Assembly (NCBI GenBank): GCA_963920635.1
Contig: OY987298.1
Coordinates: 64,005,949 to 64,069,948 of the forward strand
Source: Pseudeuparius sepicola
Lineage: Eukaryota; Arthropoda; Insecta; Coleoptera; Anthribidae
Length of the DNA stretch: 64,000 bases
Direction: 5' to 3'
Shown here: one piece after another, positions 11,005-21,610 of the stretch
How the letters are laid out: each line of letters opens with the position of its first letter
Position numbering within the stretch: position 1 is the stretch's first letter
The notes under the pieces: generated by a model
What the model was told of the DNA's origin: nothing
Seen by the model: the letters and a program-made list of their open reading frames with translations, nothing else
The model's database searches: none
Position numbers and translations under genes: made by a program

Positions 11005-11814
11005 GAGCATCACTTATTAAGATTTTGATTTTTTTGTGTTCCTTTTGTTCGCCCAACGATATATTATATATTTTATTATAGTTTACCTCCAACAATATCC
11101 AATCGTCGACTTTTTTCTGATAAATATCGTCAAATAATATATTATGATAAATTTACGTCTTTACATGGAAATTTAAAAATACAGGTTGTTCCGCATAAGA
11201 ACCGACACAGAGCAGGAACATACATGGGAGCTCAAAATAAGGTGATTTAACGCAACTTACCTCTATACTAAGTTGCACCCCTGAGAAGTTATAGGCCTTG
11301 AAAGTGGGCTTTGAAATTTCTAATAAAATCAATATCTCAGTTATTTTTGAACTTGGAAAAACCAATTTTGGTACACGGTGTGGGTGTACCAAGAGCATTA
11401 ATCGTCAGAAAAATAGTTCAATTGTACCACTTTAAAGGGTGGATACAGAGTGGTGCATCCTAAAAATGTTACATAAATTTTTTGTCCGTTGGCAGACTTG
11501 AGACTTACAAAATTGTTACTTTGTATGATGAAGAATTTAATTCTAAAACTTTTTATACTCTTGTTGTTTTTCGAAAAACTTTATCGCTTTCGCCAAAAAC
11601 GCCAATAACTGAAAACACGTATTGCGGATGTGATATTTAAAATCTTTGAAAATTCAGAAGTTGGCTGTGAAATTAAACGTCAAATTTGAATAACAACCAT
11701 TTAATGGAAAAATAATAAAAAATCAAAAAGAAACAGGAATAACTATAAAATAAAATAATAATAAAACGGTGATCATTTTCAACAATTTCTAAAATAACTC
11801 TTCAGTGCAAATTA
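11005..11814. other. Spacer with no recognised feature
   Basis: AT-rich DNA without a recognised gene or complete element. Confidence 0.35.
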
Positions 11815-11816
11815 TA

Positions 11817-12005
11817 CAGGGTGGCCCACCACGAACTGCATCGATTTATATATGGAAAACTAAAAGTAGGAAAATTCTGAAAATTTGGCACTTTACCAAT
11901 GCCGATGGGCGCAGCTCAACTAAAATATTTTGATGAATCTGGCACTTCCGGTTATACCGGAAGTCAAGTCGATATCAACTTTCTTATCTCAAATGGAACA
12001 CCCTG
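11817..12005. mobile_element. 189-bp MITE with CAGGGTG ends and TA duplication
   Basis: It begins CAGGGTGGCCCACCACG after TA (11815-11816) and ends ATGGAACACCCTG before TA (12006-12007). Only about 8 bp of the ends match well. The ends are those of the mariner-like element at 3631-5612, so a related transposase could have moved it. It contains the ACTTCCGGT palindrome at 11944-11964. Confidence 0.5.
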
Positions 12006-12009
12006 TATA

Positions 12010-12889
12010 TTATTGCATTTTTTTATTCTAGTCATCATTTTGGAACAAAAACATGCAACATGTCCTATGCCTAAATCCAACCGTTTTTGAGATATTTGCA
12101 TTTTTCCGAAAAAAATTACAGGTGCGGACCTAAAGTCAATTAGCAATTTATACGAGGAAACCGCGAAACTTCAAAACGAATTTTTAACATCGTGTAACAG
12201 AAGCCCTGACCTAGTGATCTCTGCTGAGAAATAAATTCGTTCTTATACAATACAGGGTGTTCGCACAATATGAATAAAAATTACTTTCAAAATGTGCTTA
12301 AATCTCGAAATTTTCAAATGGAAACCCCCATTTTTTTTAATGCGATCTTATTCACCACTAAAAATGATGACAACTTTGTGTAAGGTTTCCTATACCTAAA
12401 TGCAGTAATTTTTGATTAATTTACGAAAAACCCACTTTTTGCTCATAAAATGCCGGGTTTGCTTAACGCTTGGAAAATCATATTAGCCGTGGACGTTGAA
12501 AAGACAATCGCGGCTGAGGAAATGTCACTTGGTTTATAAATTATTGTCAACAATAATGCCGGCGCGCTTAAATTACACAAACAGATGCTAACAGATAAAC
12601 AATATAAAAAAAGATTCAGTCTGGTACCTACCTATTATAAAAAACGCATTTTTTGCATTTTTGTTTTTAAATCAAGCGGTATAGGCGACACCCACATGCC
12701 GCCATACTTCTATAGTTCTATTCCACATTTCACTGGCTATCACCCCATAAAGTTTCGTTGTGGTGCTCGTCATGTGCGATTTTCAGTCCCGGCTCCCGGT
12801 CTACCATGGTTAACAGAAAATTCCTAGGGATTTTTTGGAGAATGTCATCTGACAAAATCGGGACTTCTTACAGTAATCGGGGTTATATG
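12010..12889. other. Spacer with an isolated CAGGGTG end at 12253
   Basis: A TA-preceded CAGGGTGTTCG motif at 12253 looks like the left end of another mariner-type element without a visible right end. Nothing else is recognised. Confidence 0.35.
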
Positions 12890-13195
12890 TGACATTATCG
12901 TGCATGGTCTGCCTGCACTGTCGCCGCGCCACGTGTTTTACGGCGGCCGTGAAGAGGGTGTTTATCGGCGAGCCGCGGCCCACCGTGATTTACGGGGGAC
13001 CCGGGCGGCTCCGGCGGGCTCCGGGGGCTCGCCCGCAAATAAATAATGACAAATCCGGGATGAGCCTCGCGGGACGATGTCACGTCGCGCCCGTAATCCG
13101 CCCGCATTGTGCGGGGGGCGCAACGACGCGAGATCGCGCGACGAACGCCGGCACGGCCGACGATATTACAGCGGGAAACTGGAAAGCTTCTAACC
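12890..13195. other. GC- and CpG-rich non-coding island
   Basis: About 300 bp with very high G+C in an AT-rich neighbourhood, including GTGATTTACGGGGGACCCGG and ACGATGTCACGTCGC. Long open frames on both strands (103 and 70 codons) are expected where stop codons are rare and show no domain. It could be a conserved regulatory element. Confidence 0.4.
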
Positions 13196-14155
13196 GATGA
13201 GAGATGGTGATGGTTTATAACTAAAGAGCCGTAAATGGTTTTGCTTTCTTTTTTGGCTAGGATTATAATGTCTACACATTTTGGCGAATTGACAACACTT
13301 CTATTATTAAAACAAAATTTTGAATATTTTTATTTTTGTGTCAGATAAAAATAAAAGAGCAACATAATTTCTCCAACGAAAAGGACACTTTCTAATTCAA
13401 ATCTTAATTGGCGGATCGTCTCGGCCCATAAGCACGCCCATGGAATATTTTTTAAAATGTCCAGACAATAAAAAAGTTTTGAACCTGTAGTGTGCGGGAG
13501 GACAGGGAATAGAATAGTAATTCCGGGATCAACTATTTATTCGGAAACTCAACTACATTTATATATAATATCTTGCAGAACGCGCGAGTATTAGGTACTT
13601 TTCTATTATTTATCTAACTACCAGCTGATTTGAACTATCTATATAGGTGCACTGCGTTGGTTGAATACACCACAGACCCTTAAAAAAAAACCTTTATTTT
13701 AGAGACAGTTTGAGAGGCACTGGAATCTGCCTCCAGAGTGTCCAACCAAAAGATCACACTCAAACTCCTGGTACGAATTGCGCTATAGGTTAGTCTCCTA
13801 AAGGTACGGTTTTCTAAACATTTTTTTGAGCAAAATTACCCTAATAAAAGTTGTAGGGGATCAAATTATGAACAGTTTTTCCTCATAAAATGACCTTAAT
13901 AAAAGTTTTAAACGATGAAAGTTTGGTCAACTTTTTCTTATTATTTTTTTTGTGTGTAATACTTAATGTACCTATAACAGGGCACTATATGACAAAAAAA
14001 TTAAAAAATTCGTATTTGTTTGATTAACAAAGTGGTATTAGTTAAATAAAGTATAAGTATGATTGCGTTATTAGAAAAGAGTCTCGCGGTGTGTTTTTAC
14101 ATTGATTTATATTACACTACTTTAACTTAACCGTGAACCAAAACTTTGATTTAAT
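13196..14155. other. Spacer with no recognised feature
   Basis: AT-rich DNA. No gene, element end or long repeat was recognised. Confidence 0.35.
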
Positions 14156-14159
14156 TTAA

Positions 14160-14510
14160 TTTTTAAAGCGTCCCCGCAGCCTTCGGGTGAGGTTCTGAAG
14201 CTTCCCGGGTCCCCGAAAACTAGAGAAATAAGAAAAAATACCTAATTTTCAAGAGTGGTTCTCAGAGAATTATCCGTCGGTTTCGTTGAATCTACAGCCG
14301 TCCCGTTTATCGAAAGTAGTTAATCGTCAATCGGGAAATTCTCTTAGATATCGGATTTTCGAGGTTCTTTTGGTACCGGAGGAAAGTACGAGACCCAATT
14401 AAGAGATTTACCACCGACTTCGATTTTTATATGGAAGTTGTCGAAAGACTTTTGCGAAAAAAACCGCCAATGTCCGGGCAGGGTTGTAAGATTTTCCACT
14501 ATTATTCAGA
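14160..14510 (+). repeat. Dispersed repeat, copy 2
   Basis: This is the partner of the repeat at 7380-7745, in the same orientation. Shared blocks include TCTACAGCCGT and GGAGGAAAGTAC-AGACC. It is not inside a visible fold-back element here, so the repeat is independent of the element around copy 1. Confidence 0.6.
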
Positions 14511-15066
14511 CAATCTAAGGTCAACCTAACTGCGCGGCGCGTAATAAGATGTTATATTTGCCGTCACTTACGCCTTTGAGGTTATGGCTGGCTTGTAAAC
14601 CGCGAGAGAGGGGAAGGGTAATTGCAACGTTGTCGGTTGAACTCCTTTGCGACCGCACGTATTTCAAGGGTCGCGCCTGTACCTATACCTGCAAATTTAA
14701 GTCTCACTATCATTATAATAATAGGTAATAGATTAGTGTTTTAATAATTGGCTGTACTAAAATTGCAAAGAATTAAGATAACGATAATGATAAATTATCC
14801 TTAAAAATATTGTTATTGTCTGTAAGAGATGTTGACAATAAAAAACAAAATGCATACGTTACACATTTGTTAGACAACAACCATATTTTGAAAGACAATG
14901 TTTCTATTTTGCACATTGAAAATAAAATGAAATGATGCCGCCCGTGGTTTACAAAAAATCAATATATAGCATATTTGAGGAATTCTGAGCTAAGTTTTAT
15001 TTGTAAAAAATTTTTTAGTAATATTTTGCTGTATTTTCAACAAAACAGTACTTTACCTTAAGATAA
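14511..15066. other. Spacer with no recognised feature
   Basis: AT-rich DNA with simple runs near the following inverted repeat. Confidence 0.35.
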
Positions 15067-15086
15067 AAAAGTAAAAAAATATTTTA

Positions 15087-15361
15087 AAAAAAAGCTTTTA
15101 TTTAAATGCGCTAAAAAGAATAAAATAATCTTTTCTTTTAAAACTTTTACTATCAACTTATAACGTCATTCCACAATTTATATGATATAAAAGCTTGTCG
15201 CGAGATTTAAGTAGTGGTATTTACTTAGTTTGAAAACTTAAATCTCGCGACAAGCTTTTATATCATATAAATTGTGGAATGACGTTATAAGTTGATAGTA
15301 AAAGTTTTAAAAGAAAAGATTATTTTATTCTTTTTAGCGCATTTAAATAAAAGCTTTTTTT
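15087..15361. repeat. 126-bp perfect inverted repeat with 23-nt loop
   Basis: 15087-15212 is the exact inverse of 15236-15361, with a 23-nt loop between. With a one-base indel the match continues outward to about 15067 and 15382. The arms include AAATAAAAGC, CTATCAACTTATAACG and GCTTGTCGCGAGATTTAAG. Perfect identity means the inverted duplication is recent or maintained. A transcript would form a long dsRNA hairpin. The outer AAATAAAAGCTTTT motif recurs twice at 15950-16002, linking it to the neighbouring repeats. Confidence 0.85.
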
Positions 15362-15508
15362 AAAAATATTTTTTTACTTTTAATTTATTTTGTAATTTTT
15401 AGTTTGGCCAGGTGTCTGAGTCTATTCATCTCAGTTAACGCATCATTGTTGCAAGGTCGTTTGCCGGTTAGTTTAGAACAGTCTAGCTCTTCAATGAGGA
15501 GACCTTCT

Positions 15509-15865
15509 AATGACCATCTTGGGTGTTCCGCCATGTTGGATTTAGAATGACGTCACACATATAATCATGCATTGTCATCCAAATTAAACGTGTGTACAAA
15601 ATTTCAGCTCGATCGGTTGAAATTTAACTAGTCCGCCATCTTGAGTGTTCCGCCATGTTGGATTTAGAATGACGTCACACATATAATCATGCATTGTCAT
15701 CCAAATTAAACGTGTGTACAAAATTTCAGCTCGATCGGTTGAAATTTAACTAGTCCGCCATCTTGAGTGTTCCGCCATGTTGGATTTAGAATGACGTCAC
15801 ACATATAATCATGCATTGTCATCCAAATTAAACGTGTGTACAAAATTTCAGCTCGATCGGTTGAA
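15509..15865 (+). repeat. 122-bp tandem repeat, about 2.9 copies
   Basis: A unit containing TTCCGCCATGTTGGATTTAG, GACGTCACACATATAATCAT and TTCAGCTCGATCGGTTGAA repeats with period 122 (CCATGTTGG at 15531, 15653 and 15775). The second and third copies look identical; the first differs at its start. TTCAGCTCGATCGGTT is like the 3' regions of some insect retroelements, so the array may be part of a retroelement tail. Confidence 0.8.
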
Positions 15866-15907
15866 GATATCTGCTTCAAAATTGAGTTGCAAGATTCCAC
15901 CCGAACA

Positions 15908-16005
15908 AATTACATACATACATACATACATACATACATTGCAAATTAAATAAAAGCTTTTAACATACATACATACATTGCAAGTTAAATAAAAGCTTTT
16001 AAAAT
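15908..16005 (+). repeat. (CATA)n microsatellite with duplicated tail
   Basis: Seven or so CATA units are followed by TTGCAAATTAAATAAAAGC, then a shorter CATA run and TTGCAAGTTAAATAAAAGC. The pattern looks like the 3' tails of two retroelement insertions or a local duplication. Confidence 0.6.
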
Positions 16006-16027
16006 AGCATTTCCTGAACTACCGTTA

Positions 16028-16630
16028 AGGCCGGTCCACACGCAACGATGCATCGTACGTTTTGCATGCGCAAGTAAATCGTTACAGATAAATCGTTACA
16101 AATTCAGAGCGTCCATTATAACAACTTATCGTAGTAAAGCTGCCATTTTCGCTTGATACAATGATCATGGAGAAAAGGTTTTTGGAGTATTTTGACGTTG
16201 TGTTTAAATGTTAAAAGGAAGAGGGAAATCAGGAAACGTTTAAATAGAATTAGATGGTCTAAAGCATAGTTATTGAAACGACGTCTATTTTACCATTGAA
16301 TTCTATTATAAAATTATGCGAAATGGTCGACATATTTTTTAACAAAGTTAAATAAAAAATTAATAATTTCCGGACTAAAAATAGGTAGGAGTCAGCTACC
16401 CTCGCACCTAAAAACTATACAAATCTCGGACAAGCGTACACACGTTACGATTTGCATGCGCAAATCTCCCAAATAATATATACTTTTCGGCTCAGACTTT
16501 CAACTCCGACGTCCAACTTTGCACAGTTCTAAATTTTGTTCAAATCTGCTGTCCACACGCAACGATTTATCTGTAACGATTTACTTGCGCATCCAAATCG
16601 TACGATACATCGTTGCGTGTGGACCGGCCT
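16028..16630. mobile_element. 603-bp MITE with TTA target duplication
   Basis: The left end AGGCCGGTCCACACGCAACG starts right after TTA (16025-16027). The right end is its inverse, followed by TTA (16631-16633). The inverted ends extend about 60 bp through GCGCAAGTAAATCGTTACAG. A 3-bp TTA duplication and GGCC-type ends suggest the PIF/Harbinger superfamily. There is no coding capacity, so it is a non-autonomous copy. Confidence 0.7.
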
Positions 16631-16780
16631 TTAAGGCCGCCTTGATTTTCAAAAACTAAACATACGCCTAAAATTGTCAGTAGGGCAGTAGAGATTCCAA
16701 AATATCACATATATAAATATATCAAATTAAATTTATTTTAACAACTTTTAACCTCTCTCAACACTAATTGTTATGCACAT

Positions 16781-17700
16781 TGTAACGAGGTTACCGCACT
16801 GTTCTTCTTTCTTCGTCAATCACTGTCTTTGACAAAGTTGCAACGCTTTTCTCCCCGATTTTCCGACTACATCTCACCGCGAAAGCCTACTCCGCAATCG
16901 TCGCTTCGCGTCATCACTAAGTGTGTCCGAACCGCCGACCGAGGGCACCACGCACGCATCTAATCGGCGGCCGCTAGTTCAAATGTTTCCGCCCGGACCG
17001 CCGAGAGATGGCGCTGGGAGCCGGTATCTCACCGCCGGGTCCCAGTCCGCTGGTAATAAGACCGTGACCGCTTATCCCATCTAGTGTCTTAGTCTTCCTT
17101 TATTTACCAATTGAGTAAGCAGACTAGATTTATAATATATATTGCTGTGCTCAGAAACTGCCGATTCCGTTCTCTGTTGACTGAATAGTGCCAGGAGCGT
17201 CTGCTATTCTGAACCTAAAACCGAACCGTAGAGCGGAGCAATAAATTCGCCGCTGTAATCGTGGGATATTGCCAGGAGTGTATGCTGGAAATTATCCTAC
17301 AACCGGAAAGACCGCACCGTGGACTAGAGTGGTGCCGGCAGTGCATGCCGGACCTATTATATCCCGGGAGGGACGACTAACCGACTCTGCCATTTAGAAA
17401 AACTCTGTAGCTGCCACCGGTCGCTTACGTGCCACGCTCATTAGATCATAAGTGTACCTAGGGTTTCCAAACCACTAATATCCTCTGTAGGTACTCTTTC
17501 AGATACAACGGAGCCGGAGCCAGGGAAGAAGACTGACTTTGATTCTGAATATACCTAATTAATTTTTAGTTTTTTATTTATATATGAATAGGGTAATCAA
17601 TATACAGGTCAAGTTGATATTCGGTGCTTAATTTCATCCCCTGCACACCTCTCTGGCTCAACCATCTCTGGACCGAGAAAAAACCACTCCTGGCGCCCGG
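16781..17700 (+). mobile_element. Possible LTR and primer-binding region of a retrotransposon
   Basis: A GC-richer block starts TGTAACGAGG and has a TATA-like TTTATAATATATATTG at about 17130. Downstream it holds three related segments (GTGCCAGGAGCGTCTGCT, TTGCCAGGAGTGTATGCT and GTGCCGGCAGTGCATGCC), an AATAAA (17241-17246) and, near its end, TGGCGCCCGGGCA (17690-17702), which resembles a tRNA-Lys-type primer-binding site. I see no second LTR and no gag/pol next to it, so it would be a solo or truncated copy. It could instead be a GC-rich host element. Confidence 0.3.
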
Positions 17701-17995
17701 GCAAAACGCCAAAAGAGGCTAAACAACATCTTTAAAACTCAAAATACCTTACAGCATTGTAAAAGTTTGCCGGTATACGTAGTAGTACTGATGTAAAGGC
17801 AGCCAGTGGAGTTTAAGTTGGTAATAGGTAATAAAAAATAATATACTGATTCAATCCATCCACTTTATGAGCAGGTAACAGTGGACAAATAAACAAATAA
17901 TCAAATATGCCTTGATCGGATCGGACTGTACCTACAATAAATCCCAAAATTAGGCGTCACACTCGATTGTGTTGTGAGCGCAGAAAGACATATCG
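17701..17995. other. Spacer with no recognised feature
   Basis: AT-rich sequence without a recognised feature. Confidence 0.3.
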
Positions 17996-18295
17996 GGAAC
18001 AGGTGGTTCATAAGGCAAGCGGTTTAGGGGCCGGGGCGGATTTGTAGATGGGTATCAAAGTTGGAGAATAAAAAGCCCCCGGTTGCGTCGGCAGTCAACA
18101 GCACATTCTCGTCCCATTGTGGCGCTCAAATGAGTCGGGACATTTTAGATGTAATAAAAAGGAGGATTGAGGGTGGGGAGGGCCCCGGGGCAACCCCCGC
18201 TCCGCGGGGCGGTTTACAACCGAACCGGATAGGGTTTACGATCAATGAGAGCTGGAGAGCCCGTTCCGGCTCTGATGGGATTAAACAAACCGTAT
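17996..18295. other. GC-rich non-coding island
   Basis: It contains TTCTCGTCCCATTGTGGCGC, then TCAAATGAGTCGGGACA, and a strong small hairpin around CCCCGCTCCGCGGGG. A 166-codon minus-strand frame overlaps it but has no domain and runs into AT-rich DNA, so I do not call it coding. It could be a conserved regulatory element. Confidence 0.35.
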
Positions 18296-21200
18296 GAAAA
18301 CCGCATTTGCAGTCCAGACCGACTTTCTCTTCTTTACAAAAGATAATTTTAGAAACTTGAAGGTTAAGAATTTGGATTATCAAAAAAACGGGCGGCCGTA
18401 TTATAATCGGTCTACCCTGTACAGGTATTGAAGGCCAGCCTAGTTGATGGTAAGTTGGAGAGGGCAATGTATAGGTTGCGGTCCACGAGTTCATTTCTTT
18501 TCTGGTGCATGTGGGTTTAACGAATAACAGAAACAGAAGGGATAATCGAATACATATATATGGAGTAATATACAGTGCGGATAGAAATTGTGGAATATTG
18601 CTTATATTTCTTAAAATATTCCTCATATCACAACCATGTTTTAATGAAAAGTGTTAGGGGAAATTATTTCCCGTTTATTTTTAAAATTGTTTCTTAGTGT
18701 GCTTTTCATGCAGAGAAATATGTTTGGTTTAAAAAAAAATTAATTTACTCCGAGAAAACGTACTTTAAAAGTTTCTCCAAGACGCCGAATATTAATAATA
18801 CTACTAAACGTGTATATTGCACGTTTAATAGGTATCTATATGAATAAGCAACGGTATTTAAGCGAAGTGTTAAAATTATGTCTAATAAAACCAAACGAAT
18901 GTTAAATTTGGCACACGATGATAAAATAAGAGTGTCATGCAACGTAAAATTGTTATCCATTATACTAACAGTATTGGAGAAATTAAAGATTATTTATGGC
19001 TCAAGCTGATGTGTGATTCTCACAGCTATTAGCAAAGTGTGGTATTTAACAATCTATCAAAAATTATTCAAATTCGAGTTATACAAAATAAAGAGGCAAG
19101 TGGTTTTTGTTACTATTTGTTCTTAATACGTCGTCCTAATAAATGAATGTGGGATATTTGTCCCAAAGAAATGATTATTCATTCATGTCTTTGTAAAACT
19201 TATCTGGAGAAACGGCGAATATCCGGAAAAATGGGCTTTTTAATGAACTATTCATAGTTTTTCGTATTTTTAATGATATCCATTTTAATAATGATATTTG
19301 AAATCCTAAATGCATCATTTACTAATTTGCCCTCATAGCACGTATCAAAATAGTCTTTCTTCATCATTCGTCCTTTTTGAAAAACACTATTGACTTATTT
19401 TTGATTTTAGACAAGTCCTTAAAGTAAATTTATGTTTACCTCCACGCATGTACATTTACATAAGAATTACAATGCAATTTTATACCTATCTATCATAAAA
19501 TAAATTTACGTTGCCAATACCTACATAGCCAACGTAACGTTGGCTATGTAGGTAATAGTTTAACATAATTATTTTTTACTAGCCTCGCAATTAAATTGCA
19601 GGGTTCTTTAAATTGGCATAATAATATTATTTATTAATGGTGTATACTTTTATAACTATACAAATCCATAGAATATTGAGGTTTCCTGATTAACGCTGTG
19701 CTATCAGATTTTAAATAGCAAAAAATCACTAAATGATTTTAGTGAAAATCAGGGATACCTGTAATAAAATCGCAGCTGACGCTGGATTTGCATTTTGACA
19801 ACGGTAGAAAGGTCGGAGGAACCGGTTTTTGAAGACCTTTCAAACAAAGAAAAGTTCAGACGAATATAAAAAAGATGTTATGGATTTGTAGATATAGTTA
19901 TAAAAATAGACACCCTGTACGTAATCGTGAAGTCAAAAAATACTTGGAAAATTAGACCACAATTATTAATATAATTGGCAACAAATAACCCAACATACCT
20001 AATTGCTGATATACCTACATTATTTCACAATGGACCAATAACCAGTGGCGTAGGATGTCACTGACAATTTTTAGTATTATCTGTGACCGTTCCGTGGCAA
20101 TTATGATATTATTGAATCAAAATCTGAATGTTGTTGATAAATAAGGGACCCAATACTTCTTTGTTATCTTTTTTATTAAAGTGAATTTCAATTAAAATTA
20201 TTAAATATAATTTTACTTTTTTAAAATTATTTTCTACTATACTTAATTATTGTATTTATTGTCTCCAAAACCAAGGAATTCCCATTTATACGCCACTAGA
20301 TTAATTGGAGAAGTTGGCCTCGAATATCATTAAGCTCTACCCAAGGAGAACAGATTACTTGCAATTTGGTCAATGAGTTCAAGGCTATACTAATTTTTCG
20401 GCCGTATTGGAATCAATCAGTATTTAACAAGATTCATGATGCGATTCAATATACAGGGTGATTTTTGGTTGCTGCAGAAATTTTAATCATGGTGATAAAG
20501 TTGAACCCCTCTAGGACGCGCATATAAAGATATTTTTTGAGAACTCAAAAATAGACGAGAAGTAAGCAGAAAGGTCAGCGCAGAGGGAATGCTGCTAAAT
20601 GTATAATTATTAGCAAATTTGTGATAGAGAATACAAGTTATTACATAAATCCTAAAATGGTTAATAGGTATGCTTTGGGCATATTTTTTGACAGAAGAAA
20701 ACAACTTAGAAGACCAACGGAACTAGGTATGCTAAACAATATCAGGATAGAAATGTGCCAAATAACAGAACATTTCTTAGACTCTTAGGTGACCAGTGCA
20801 GAAGCCAAACACGAAGAGAGAGATTGAGAGCAGTGGTTTTAAATTACCTATGTGGAAGAGATTTCGGGTAACTTTTGTTGTGTCTGGACACAGAGAATAC
20901 AGAGAGCTCATCTTGTCACATGATGTGTCACTTAGAGCTTAAAATACTGAATTTAAAAATGAGAAAGGAGATCCAGAGTGACCACGGCAATAGATTATAC
21001 TGGTATAGAGGCAAGCGTCTCCGCGGTGACCAACGAACTGTAGACGCGCCGAAGAGAGAGACGGAAGATTTAGTCGGCCAAGATTATTAGGAGCATTGGC
21101 GCTTCCCATCGTATTTCTGCAATTCTCTTGTATGTTAGGGTTTGGAACAATGAATATCATATTTTCAATATTTTCTAATATAGGTAACCACTTTACTAAA

Positions 21201-21608
21201 TACTTACATTGCGAAGAATAATTAAAAATTATTATATTCATGTACGTAGGTAAATTTAAAAGTACGAGCATACATCGACAATTAGTTCAAATATTCTTAA
21301 CTTTTCGTTGTTATAGATAGGTACCTATATTATATGATATACTATAGTGGATCGAGTCTTTATGTTACCAATTAAAATCTATCTAAAACTTATTTTTCCA
21401 GGTTAGTTTGTCTCTTCACAACCCAAAAAGCATATTTACTATTATTTTTAGTGCCCTGTGTACCGATGTGATATGAACTCGTTTAAAAGCTAAACCGGAT
21501 TAAAGTAGAAAATAACCATAGAGAAACTAATTTTGATTTTATTGTCATTTTCTCTTGCTATTTTCTGTTTTAATCCGGTTTAACTTTTAAATGAGTCTAA
21601 ACCACATA
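18296..21608. other. Long AT-rich spacer
   Basis: No gene was identified. Isolated mariner-type ends occur: CACCCTG ending at 19917, and CAGGGTG at 20454 after TA. They point away from each other, so they do not bound one element. The stretch 20700-21090 has open frames on the plus strand (for example RRERLRAVVL after a frame shift) that I could not assign to any family. Confidence 0.35.
19518..19554. repeat. 37-bp perfect palindrome
   Basis: Two 18-bp arms (TACCTACATAGCCAACGT and its inverse) flank a single base. This could be a compact cruciform or an extremely short MITE remnant. The flanks show no clear target duplication. Confidence 0.75.
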
Positions 21609-21610
21609 TA

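Noticed and set aside
12889..13200. 103-codon frame in a GC island
   Set aside because: Composition-driven; an equally long frame exists on the opposite strand and neither has a domain.
15087..15361. microRNA precursor
   Set aside because: The perfect stem of 126 bp is far longer than a typical precursor; a dsRNA hairpin or inverted duplication fits better.
18126..18626. 166-codon minus-strand frame
   Set aside because: Half lies in a GC island and half in AT-rich repeat-like DNA; no recognisable domain or consistent composition.
19911..20460. Element bounded by the CAGGGTG motifs at 19911 and 20454
   Set aside because: The motifs face outward in the wrong sense; they cannot be the left and right ends of one element.
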